This document shows, one piece after another, positions 55,449-64,000 of a stretch of DNA of 64,000 bases (position 1 is its first letter; every line of letters begins with the position of its first letter). Both the position numbers and the translations under genes were made by a program. The notes below the pieces were generated by a model that saw only the letters and a program-made list of their open reading frames with translations, did no database searches and was not told the DNA's origin. Source of the DNA: Cytidiella melzeri (lineage: Eukaryota > Basidiomycota > Agaricomycetes > Polyporales > Irpicaceae); the NCBI GenBank assembly GCA_022592445.1, contig JABYQR010000129.1, positions 1-64,000 of the forward strand, read 5' to 3'.

Positions 55449-57773
55449 TCACTTTGCTATCGCGCCTTCATTCACCTCTGGCCCTTGTCCGTCACCTATC
55501 ATCACTTTCACTGCTTCGCTCGGGACGTCGTCGACGACCACCATGATCCATCCAGGGCCAGGCGGGTAGACATTCCCGTCCGGAGGGCCGGTGGCCGTCA
55601 CTGTACCTTCAGCTACGGTGGATTCGAGGTATACAAGGCGAGAATTGGCATGCACGGCGTGTGTCACGTAACCAAAGTCCATGAGCACAACTGTCCGTCA
55701 TCACTCAGTTCTATTTGCGACACATGGACTGTGAGGTTGGTGCTTACCTTTCACGTGCGCATTTGGCAGAGAGGAAGGTAACTTGACAGAGAAGTTGACC
55801 TCTTTCCCGAAACCAATCTTTTTCGGAACACCTGAAACCTCAGGTCGCAAGGCGGCCATGTAAGGCGGACTAAGCCACTCGACGCGATATTCAGTGCCAT
55901 ACTTAACCTCGCTGCGGTCCAGGTTAGGGTTACTTCCAGTAATCATCACCGTCCCCGACGGAGTCATCGTAGCCACCGAATGATACAATCTCGGTATGTC
56001 GCTGGTCGGCATACCAGCAGACGAGAAGCGCTGACCAGCAGGCCCAGCGGGGTCGTACAACACAGGCGTGAACACTGGATTGTCTGCATTTGAGGCGCCG
56101 ACTTGGTTGAGAACGTTACCATAGCCCGAGATACCGCTACCAGCTCCGTTGACTATGAGCACCTTGCCGGTAGGAAGAAGAACGGCGTCGGGCATCGTGC
56201 GTGCTTGTGGCATTTGCTCGACTTGCCACCCTGCAGCAATCCCCTCGTCGGTCAAAACCATGCGCGAACATTGACTAGACGCAGAATCTTGCGAAGAGAT
56301 CTCGTATCCAGGCTTCGTGTCGTCTACAGTAGACCCTCCGCACAAAAGAATCTCAGGCATGTAATTGTTCGCCGGCGTGAGGGGGAGAAGAACGCCAGTA
56401 CCAGTCATGGGATAAGTGACACGCACGCCGTTAGGGATCTGTGGTAGTCGACGTTCCACATTGTTTTTCCAATCGTAGATCATAGCGTCGTGGTTGGCTG
56501 CCATGAACACCTTTCCATCGGGTAAGGAGAATGCGATAGGGAATAAATTCGAGTTGAGGGTGTCCACGAAGAACTGGAGTTTGATAGGCAGCCCGTTCTC
56601 CCCGTTGATATCCTTTGGAGGAAAATACTCGATAGTCGGATTATTGGTGGTTGCATTGTTGATCCAACCGCCTTTCCTCGACCCTCCGATGATCATAGCA
56701 GACCCGTCGGATATCCGCAAAACCGTGTTGTACCAACGAGGGGAAGCCATCCTGAGACGAGCATGATTCTCAACCATCTCGCAGTCGTCGACATTCTCCG
56801 AGTCACAGGGTTCAAAGATCCGGATCGCTTGCAGGCCATCCACGTCGCCAAAGTCTGCAGCAGATGTATGATCCTCGACGACAGGGTTCCCGCCGACGTT
56901 GATGAGAGTCCCGTTGCTGAGGAAGGTCCCTCCTGCGCAGAAAGAATTCGATCGCATGCTCAGAGGCTTCAACGAATGCGTTTTGAGATTGTAGAGTGCC
57001 GCCCAGGCAGGATGCCCGTTAATCGAAAGGGGATTATGCTCGACCTTGTCAATGATAATCGCATGGGTCTCGGATATGACGGCAAGTTGCATGGCGTGAA
57101 CACCGGTAGTCCCTTTTTGAGATAACGTCCACTGCGATCCAGCGGGCGAAATGGCAAAATCCTGGTCCGCAACAGGGTAATTCTCACCAGCGATCGCGTT
57201 GTTTTGTTGTTCCGGTGGCGAAGGTACTGAAGCAGCCGCACTGGATCCCATCGTCACAACCAACGCGTCGATGTCGACAGTGCTACCCCCGGATTCGTCG
57301 CGTTTTGTGCCAGAGTTGACTATCTTTAACGTGTGCTTCGCGTGCGGCAAGTCAAACACCCAGTACAAGCGCTGTTGTCGCCGAGTCTCAGCACTCCAGG
57401 TATCGACGTTCTTGACGAGTTGGCCGTCAATGTACACATCCGCGATACCGTGCTTCTTTCCTGTGCTCCCAAACCATTCGACACCGGTGCCAGTAAAGGT
57501 GAAAGACATGTACGAGTTTGCGCTAGAAGTAGTGTGTACAGACTTGTGGGCGTATCGCGAAGAGTACTTTTCTTGCCATTTGCCAGCGTAGTGCAGAAGC
57601 CGAGATCCAGAATCGTAGCCTTTCGTTCCTGGAGCGACATAGTACGGGTTGAAGCTGTTTGGCTCCGTCGAACCGGGCGTAGTGTGGCCATTCCATGCAC
57701 TTTCTGCGGCAACGAGGACTGAGCAGGATACGACCAGCGTAAAAAGCAGGAAACAGAAGCGTAGAGCAACCAT
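55449..57773 (-). CDS. Copper-radical (glyoxal) oxidase, AA5_1, with N-terminal beta-sandwich domain
   Basis: Secreted oxidase that turns aldehydes into acids and supplies H2O2 to ligninolytic peroxidases. Two exons (57773-55748, 55690-55449) give about 755 aa. Signal peptide about 1-23. An extra domain at about 40-175 (TGTGVEWFGSTGKKHGIADV, GQLVKNVDTWSAETRRQQRL) resembles a carbohydrate-binding or galactose-binding-like fold. In the seven-blade propeller, the Tyr-Cys cofactor is Cys279 (NSFCAGGTF) and Tyr348 (PRWYNTVL), with copper ligands Tyr607-His608 (IPRLYHSVAT). The C-terminal domain includes DFGYVTHAVHANSR with the last His ligand. The 57-bp intron is GT-AG. All active-site residues are present, so it is probably functional. 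Confidence 0.93.
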
Positions 57774-58091
57774 TAGAAAGTAAAAAGAGTGTGTGAGCGC
57801 AGGCCGCAGCCGAGATTGAAGAGCACGAGTGAAGGTGGAGGAATAGAGTCAAGGTTGACTTTCAACGACGTCTACCATATACAGCACCGTGACTGTTGCC
57901 GTGACGAGTGACCACTGTCGGTACCAAAGCCATCGTCCTCGGAATGCTTACCTTCAATGTACAGCAAAAGATGTAAAGCTGAGCGAAACCCAAGCTGTCG
58001 TGACATGTCTATCGTCAATAGTCGGAACGCACATAATACAACACTCAATGAAAATACATCACAAGCTACGATTATCAGTTCTGGCGACGGT
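57774..58091. other. Intergenic, promoter of glyoxal oxidase
   Basis: Between the 3' end of PNO1 and the 5' end of the oxidase gene. Nothing else was recognised. Confidence 0.5.
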
Positions 58092-59104
58092 TCACATAGC
58101 TCGCTGTCGCATACGACTACTGACGGTGCGCAGACCCGCATAGACCTTTCCTGGAGGTGAACCTAGGATGAGGGACACGATAGCGTCGCGGGCAACCTTG
58201 ATGTTCTGGAAAGAGCCAAGAATATGGATTTTGCTTTGGAAAAACGTGGGTAAGACTTGGTGGTCAAGAGAATTGGCAAACGCGGTCCTTACGTATCAGC
58301 GAGCACGATTCGCGTGCGGCTCGCGTTCTCTATCGTGAACTTGGTTTTTCCGTCTTGACCTGCAATACGACCTGTGATCATCGTTAGCGAGCTGGCTGTC
58401 TGCGGGGGCTATTCTACATACCTATAGCCCGTGAAAGATGGTCTCCGTGAAGTGTCTTGACGTCTTTGATTTCGAAAGAGTCGAGATACAAATCATCCAG
58501 ACGAAGCAAGGCGATAGAATCCTATAAAAAAGCAGTAAGCGATTGTCCGATAGTTACAATGAAGCGAGCTCACGTTTACGTCAAAACCCAGTGCATATGC
58601 TTTGACGAAATCAGCACCCTTCTGCAAAGCACCCACTTCTTTCGTGTGTTTCGACGTCTGAATGATGTATGCTATCAGAGCTCAGAAGCGGCAACAGAAA
58701 TCAACACATACCCTAATCTCCACACATTTGCGCTGCACATTCATTCGCACCTGTAGCCCCAAGATCTCTGTCAAAGGCCCGAATATACTGACCCAATCTT
58801 TTTTCAAAGGTGTCGTGCGATGAGGAGGTATAGGCACTCGTCGAGTTTCAGACTTGAGGGAGGAGCGTTGGGCAGCCGCAGAGAGGGCAGGAAAGGCAGG
58901 TGCAGAGCTATCTGCAGGAATATCGGCTTCGTCGTTGTCAATCATGAGCTCGTCGTCGTGATTATCGACGTCCCGGGGATTAGAGGCATCCGCCTGCACA
59001 TCTGCATCGCCCTCGACCGCTGTCGCGGTCTTTTTGTGCAATTTCCTGCGGTTCTTCTTTTGAGTAGTAGCAGACGTGCTGGGTTGTGCGTGTACGACGA
59101 CCAT
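58092..59104 (-). CDS. PNO1: Pre-rRNA-processing protein PNO1/DIM2
   Basis: KH-domain assembly factor of the 40S subunit, partner of the NOB1 endonuclease. Five exons (59104-58712, 58657-58574, 58521-58422, 58371-58293, 58233-58092) give 265 aa. A charged N-terminus precedes the conserved core: [112 protein letters not shown] and [16 protein letters not shown]. The start was chosen at [10 protein letters not shown]; an in-frame upstream extension exists but is not conserved-looking. Head-to-head with the next gene, 170 bp apart. Confidence 0.95.
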
Positions 59105-59274
59105 GGCTGCTTCCTTGAGAGTAGACAAGCACGACCTTGTAGGTGAGGGCAGAAAGTTTTCGGCAAAGTCCGAAATGGCACTCGAGCTGCACTGCTCGTT
59201 TAATTGCAGTGGTCGTGTTTTTCCGCCAATGCGTAACGGGTGCATATTTTTGTCTCCTACCTTCACTACCTGAG

Positions 59275-61554
59275 ATGGAGCTGTCTGCGGTCAAAGACCT
59301 AGGCGAGAGCAGAGCAGAAGGTAGGCCAGACCATCTCTTTCTATGCACGAGATGCACAAATAATCTTGTGTGATTAGCGTTAAGCGCGATCCTCCAGTCT
59401 CTGTCTCCAGACACGGCGCAGACCTCAGATGCCGTCGGTGGCAAGCTGTCGGAGGATCAGGTTCGCAAGCTTTCTAACAAGCTAGGTCAGATTCTTGGTG
59501 ACCAGGCGGAGTCCGGAGACGCGTCGAGGCGAAATGAGAAGGGTGAGGTATGTCTTTTCAGTCATCTATGCCCCCAGTCTCACATTAAGAACTGACTCTC
59601 TAGCTGATTAACGAAGAAGGACTGCCCATCGTTGACATAACTGAGCCGGTCACCGCCGTGGACTATGCATTCAGGCCTGATCCAGAGGGGCATTTCGATG
59701 ACCCGGACTTGCTACCGGTGTGGACTCTGTCTCCCGCAGAAAGAGAGCGCCGCAGGGCGGAACGCGAGCGTATTCTGGACCTTCTTGAGGAAGAGGAACG
59801 TGCCCAAGGTCAGAGAGATGCTGAAGCCGAACGAGAGCGACATCAACAAGAGACGGAGAGGCGCAAGGCGGCAGCCAAAACAGAAATGGAGAACTTGAAG
59901 AAAGCCCGGGAGCTCCAGAAAAAGCTGGGAAGGGCCTTGATTAGAAGCGTAGTCGAGAGTCGCGACAAAGAAGAAAAGGAGAAGGCAGATCTTACGGAAC
60001 ACGACCGACTAACCGCTGCTGGCACGAAGGCACCAAAGGCGAAGAAATCAGTTTCTTTCGCGCACGACATTGATGAAAATGGTCGGATAAAGTCCGAACA
60101 GAAAGAGAAAGCTGATGTGGACTGGGGAGATGTCGCACCCGGCACCTTGCGTCTCAGTGGCAAGCATTCGCCTGAAAGCTACGACCGACAGCCCATGAAG
60201 CTTCACGTCGTAGAAAGACACCCTCGTAGTCTTGGTCAGCCGTCTTTCCAGCCAACGCAGGACTCGGACGATGAGTCGAATCCTGGCTCATTGGAGGACG
60301 GCGCTGAAGGTTCCGACTCAGAAGACGGCTTCATAGGAAATCATCAACCACCAGAATCTGAGGAAAGCGAAGACGATCTGCCGCGTGACGAGCAGATATC
60401 AGATTGGAATGACGAAGACTTTGATTTTGTCCAGCACCAGCGCGAAGTTGCTCTTGAATATTACCACAAGCGACGAACCATAGGTGCTGAGGCTGCTAGC
60501 GCCATGAGAGCCCATACTCACAATGAGGACGAGTGGGACCAGCCGGTACAGTCTCCCCCGCATCGTTCTGCACATACACTGACATCGCTGATGGTAGGAA
60601 GTACCTCTCGAAGCAACTCTTGCATCTGCACCGCCGAAATCCTCAATCTCGCGGTTCAAAGCTGAACGCACTACGCATGCCAAATCAAACCAGATTTCGC
60701 TGGCGTCTCATTCCCTAGGCGCTTCAGTCATACCTTCGTCAAGTTCCAGCTCAATAAAACGCGCGGTGCGGATGGGAAAACTAGAAAGCGGAAAGCTCGT
60801 AGGAGGAGACGAAGGTGACAGCGAAGACGAAGTTCTCGCTCACGATGAGAAGGCTCTGGAAATGTTAGAGCTGCTGAAAAAAGGAGAGGTTACGAACATA
60901 GGACCCACCTCCGAGTTAGCAACAGCCACGTCTCATCAACCACCCCTAGTTCCTGTCTCCGCTGTCGAAGAATTGGGTCCGACGCAGCAGCCCCTGCTAC
61001 CTAAAGTATCGAAGTTCAAGCTATCCCTCTCGCATCCCGAGCCGTCACAGCTGCTATCATCCGGTACTTCAGCGTCAGCTTCTACCCCTATCGACCTCTC
61101 AGAACGCTCTTCACCAAAGATGATGACACCTCGTGGAAACTCTCCTGACGCAAACACTTCCTCCTCCTCCTCCTCTTCTTCTTCTCAACCCCGTTTCACC
61201 CTTCCGGCAGAATTACAAGCTGCGTACCAGCGAGGCGAGATTCAGGCGCAGATGCCTGGGATGGTCGTGGATTCTCCTTCGTTTCTGGCACCTCGCGCGT
61301 CGTTCGCCTACCAAGCGGATTCATTGTCTCTCACGTCGACTGCTGTGCCTACTCCTACATCCCCAAGTCCCTCCTCGCCGGCTTCTGCCCTTCCCGATGC
61401 TGAAAAGAGTACGCCCAGCCCAAATCCTTTGAGGCAAGCGGTTGTAGAGCGTCGTCCTCCAACAGTCACGAGCTCACGAGCTCAGAGTCAAGCGCACTCG
61501 AGCACGGAGTCCCCAACCTCTAGAGTATCCAAATTCAAAGCACAAAGATCCTGA
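59275..61554 (+). CDS. URI/Bud27-like protein (DUF3835 type)
   Basis: Four exons (59275-59320, 59378-59547, 59604-60545, 60598-61554) give 704 aa. A short helical N-terminus (LSEDQVRKLSNKLGQILGDQ) leads to DYAFRPDPEGHFDDPD, a long charged coiled coil (ERERRRAERERILDLLEEEE), an acidic Ser/Glu/Asp region and DEDFDFVQHQREVALEYYHK. Three SRFKAERT/VSKFK-like motifs follow, the last at the C-terminus (RVSKFKAQRS). Such motifs are seen in DUF3835 proteins of the prefoldin-like URI/Bud27 family, which links TOR signalling and RNA polymerase assembly. The N-terminal prefoldin domain expected of URI is not evident, so the family name is tentative. Confidence 0.7.
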
Positions 61555-61762
61555 AGTGTTGCCGTAGCAGTCACCCGTACGATAGACATTTTGTATTTGT
61601 ATCACGATTATCAACATCGTCTGGTTCCAAAGCAAATTCAGTAACCTATACCGTCTTTCTGTTACATTACATACAGATAGTATAGCTATACAGTTGAATC
61701 CCAAATGTAAAAAATAAGTTATCATGTCGGGTATCTATAAACTTCAAATTGGCTGGTCCCGT

Positions 61763-63048
61763 TCAAGTGACTGTCACTATTTGCCCCCTCCCGTCCTTGA
61801 GAATCACCAGCTCACAGTCTATCTTTTCGCCGGTGTCACCACATACAACGTCAGTCGGGTCAGTCGGGTCAATCTTGATTTGGCGCACTTCCCAGAACGA
61901 GCGACCTAACACTACGTCGAAGTGAGCTTCTTCTGAGAGGTAGACGCTGTGGGTCGTCTTTGTCTTCCCAACTTGAACGGGCCAGCTACCCAAGCTAGAG
62001 AGAATATGCGATCAGTGATGTCCACGAGAGCAGCAGGATGCTACAAACTTGACCAGCCCTCCGTAGCCGTAATGTCCAGGAGCAGCATCACGAGGAATAA
62101 ACCCGTGCCGCAGTGCAAATTTTCTGGATATGTATACATGGCGATACCCATTCTTCAGCAGCATACGTACTGTCGACTGAAATTAAAACGTGCCAAATTT
62201 GCTGCGAGAGGGGTGATCATACCATTCTGAACAGGCCCGATGCTCCCTTGGATTGTGCGCACGCCATTTTCACTGTGGAACCTGTCAAAGTCCTTCTTGT
62301 GTTGAGGGACAGCGTCTTGCTGCTGCTCAGCTTTCACCGTCTTCTTCGACTTCCCGCTTTTCATCGAAGCGCGGTCCCCAATCGACCGTTTAGACTGTGA
62401 ATGGCGAAGGGACGATGGCGTGGGTTGAAATTGATAAAATGACGCGTTATGGTACGCAGAGGGCGCAGGCAACGGCTGGTCTGGATTCCGTACGTGCAAC
62501 ACTGGCATCGGGTCTGTGCCTTCTGCGCAAGACTTGTGACGCCACACAAAAATCGAAAAGTCGGACTCTAAGAAATATGCAGTGTGGGTCAACATGTAGC
62601 GCATTCCTTCGTCTATTTAGAGACGCACCATCATCAAGGTTCCATATTGAGTCATTCCATGAATACTTGACCCATCCAGCTTGAACGGGTAGCCCATGAA
62701 ATTCCGTGCTGGTCTTCCTACTGAGTTTGTCAAACAAACCTTCCAATGTGTCGGAGGTATCTGGTGGGCACGAATTGGTTATTTCGCGTTGCAAAGAGAA
62801 ACTGTACCACTTACCCGAGTAAACAATCGCGAACGACTGAGACGGCGTATGCACGTTCAAGATGGGAGGATGTGCGTTGACCATTCTTTGAATAGCCTAG
62901 AAAGCAGCTTCAGCAGGTCAGTGTGTAATTCTTGAGTCAGGAGTCTGCTCGAAACCTACAATTGACAACTTGAAGATGAACGGGGGAGACAAAGTGCAGT
63001 CCTCGGGCTGAGCGCAGTAAATGCAACCGAACTGACGACATCATCATC
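61763..63048 (-). CDS. Conserved hypothetical protein with a retropepsin-like C-terminus
   Basis: Multi-exon gene starting at tandem ATGs (63048: MMMSSVRLHLLRSARGLHFV). It continues through AIQRMVNAHPPILNVHTPSQ, WYSFSLQREITNSCPPD, LFDKLSRKTSTEFHGLPVQA, FSIFVWRHKSCAEGTD and a Ser/Lys-rich linker, to RKFALRHGFIPRDAAP, YLSEEAHFDVVLGRSFWEVR and CELVILKDGRGQIVTV. The HFDVVLGRSFW segment recalls the IxxLGxDxW part of retropepsins, but no DSG/DTG active site was found. Function is unknown. Exon borders are partly approximate. Divergent from SNU13 with 175 bp between starts. Confidence 0.65.
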
Positions 63049-63223
63049 TACCGTCGATCTGGTCAGTTCAGTTCAGATCAGGGTAGCCGAACCTCTTTTC
63101 CGAACCGCAAATTCTCCGCTGTGATTATTTGCGTCTCGACCTTGTTCACTACGTTCCTCACTACTCACCCCTGCCGATACCTCTCCACCCGACCGAGGAT
63201 CTTCAACCGTGAGGTCGTAGAAA

Positions 63224-63773
63224 ATGTCTGACCCATCTGCACGTCCGAAAGCGTGGCCTCTTGCGGGTCCTGAGCTGAATGACCAGGTGTGTATTCTGCA
63301 ATCATTGCGACAAGGCTCTCTAACAGTGGCTGTAAGATTCTCGATTTGGTCGAGAAGGCTACCCAGTACAAGCAGTTGAAGAAAGGAGCCAACGAAGGTA
63401 CGTAACATGAAGCTCTGCCATTGGTTTTTGTCTCATTAGTACGATTCAGCCACCAAGACATTGAACCGCGGTATCGCAGAAATTATCATTCTCACCGCCG
63501 ACACAGAGCCGTTGGAGATCTTGCTTCACCTTCCTCTGCTTTGCGAAGAGAAGGTACGCATTCCGTCAAGTCACATTACGCTCAGCCTTTGAATTGAATT
63601 GAATTTTTGGCCAGAACGTCTCGTACGTCTTTGTGGCATCCAAGGCAGCCCTCGGTAGGGCGTGCGGAGTCTCAAGGCCAGTCATCGCTGCGAGCATCAC
63701 CACGAACGAGAACAAGGAGCTCTCTTCACTCATACAGACCATCAAGCGTGCCATTGACAAGATTATGGTGTGA
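63224..63773 (+). CDS. SNU13: SNU13, L7Ae-family snRNP/snoRNP protein
   Basis: Binds the K-turn of U4 snRNA and box C/D snoRNAs. Exons begin [20 protein letters not shown] and continue [19 protein letters not shown], then [55 protein letters not shown] and [20 protein letters not shown], with stop at 63773. This is nearly the full eukaryotic 15.5K/SNU13 sequence of about 125 residues. The first intron junction is uncertain (a donor 2 nt downstream of the obvious GT is needed to keep frame). The others are canonical. Confidence 0.93.
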
Positions 63774-64000
63774 TCCAGCGGCGATTGGCTCGATACCTGT
63801 CCGGCTCAGATGCAGACGCTCCTGGGAGGTCTTATGTGCGATGTATTCTCAGGAGGCCACGGTCGCTGCGGAGAGAAGGTCAATACATCATGTATATGGC
63901 GCGTGGTAGTGGTAGCATCAGGTCCTTATGGTGTATGCTTCCTGAATTTGATGATGAATACAACGATAGCGTTATGGGCAGAGCATGAGGAGATAATCTA
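63774..64000. other. Downstream flank of SNU13
   Basis: No gene recognised before the window ends. Confidence 0.5.

Overview
This is nuclear DNA of a filamentous basidiomycete, most likely an Agaricomycete. Genes carry many short (about 50-65 bp) spliceosomal introns and lie close together, often as head-to-head pairs. Proteins typical of wood- and litter-associated fungi are present (AA5 copper-radical oxidase, GH88-type glucuronyl hydrolase, microsomal-type epoxide hydrolase). LTR retrotransposons, a Harbinger-like element and fungal DDE transposons fill the spaces. The species cannot be named from the sequence alone. No tRNA, rRNA or CRISPR was recognised.

Layout. 0-5.4 kb: a Harbinger transposase gene broken by a solo LTR, then a 5'-truncated IRE1 kinase/RNase gene, then a small secreted-protein gene (SSP1). 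6.7-11 kb: an intact eight-exon epoxide hydrolase diverging from a decayed acyl-CoA synthetase. 11-15.5 kb: a nested stack of LTRs. 15.9-33.3 kb is a housekeeping block: DCN1-like neddylation factor, CIA2/MIP18, a DUF7330-like protein, cytosolic Trp-tRNA synthetase, HSP20, TATA-binding protein, GH88 and a repeat-bearing coiled-coil protein. 34.8-53 kb is a transposon island containing a complete, very young Ty3/Gypsy chromovirus (35743-43005), older solo LTRs, transposase debris and a 650-bp near-perfect palindrome. 53-64 kb: a second secreted-protein gene (SSP2) with the same promoter and leader as SSP1, a glyoxal oxidase, then PNO1, a URI/Bud27-like protein, an unknown conserved protein and SNU13.

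Most notable is the chromovirus. Its LTRs differ at only two positions and it has a perfect CTTGT target duplication. Its putative primer-binding site is an 11-nt complement of its own predicted mRNA 5' end, as in Tf1-type self-priming. A canonical -1 slippery heptamer abuts the gag stop. The roughly 1.45-kb leader contains no ATG in any frame, yet carries a nearly 400-codon methionine-free reading frame broken only by tandem TAG codons. Second is the pair of secreted-protein genes about 48 kb apart, which share a TATA promoter and a 5'-UTR exon/intron but not a mature protein; in SSP1 that UTR exon/intron module is present three times.

Four LTR insertions in older sequence were defined by exact 5-bp target duplications, giving a relative order of events. 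The housekeeping genes were spliced by hand; EH, CIA2, WRS1, HSP20, TBP, PNO1, the URI-like gene and the coiled-coil gene give exon sums divisible by three.
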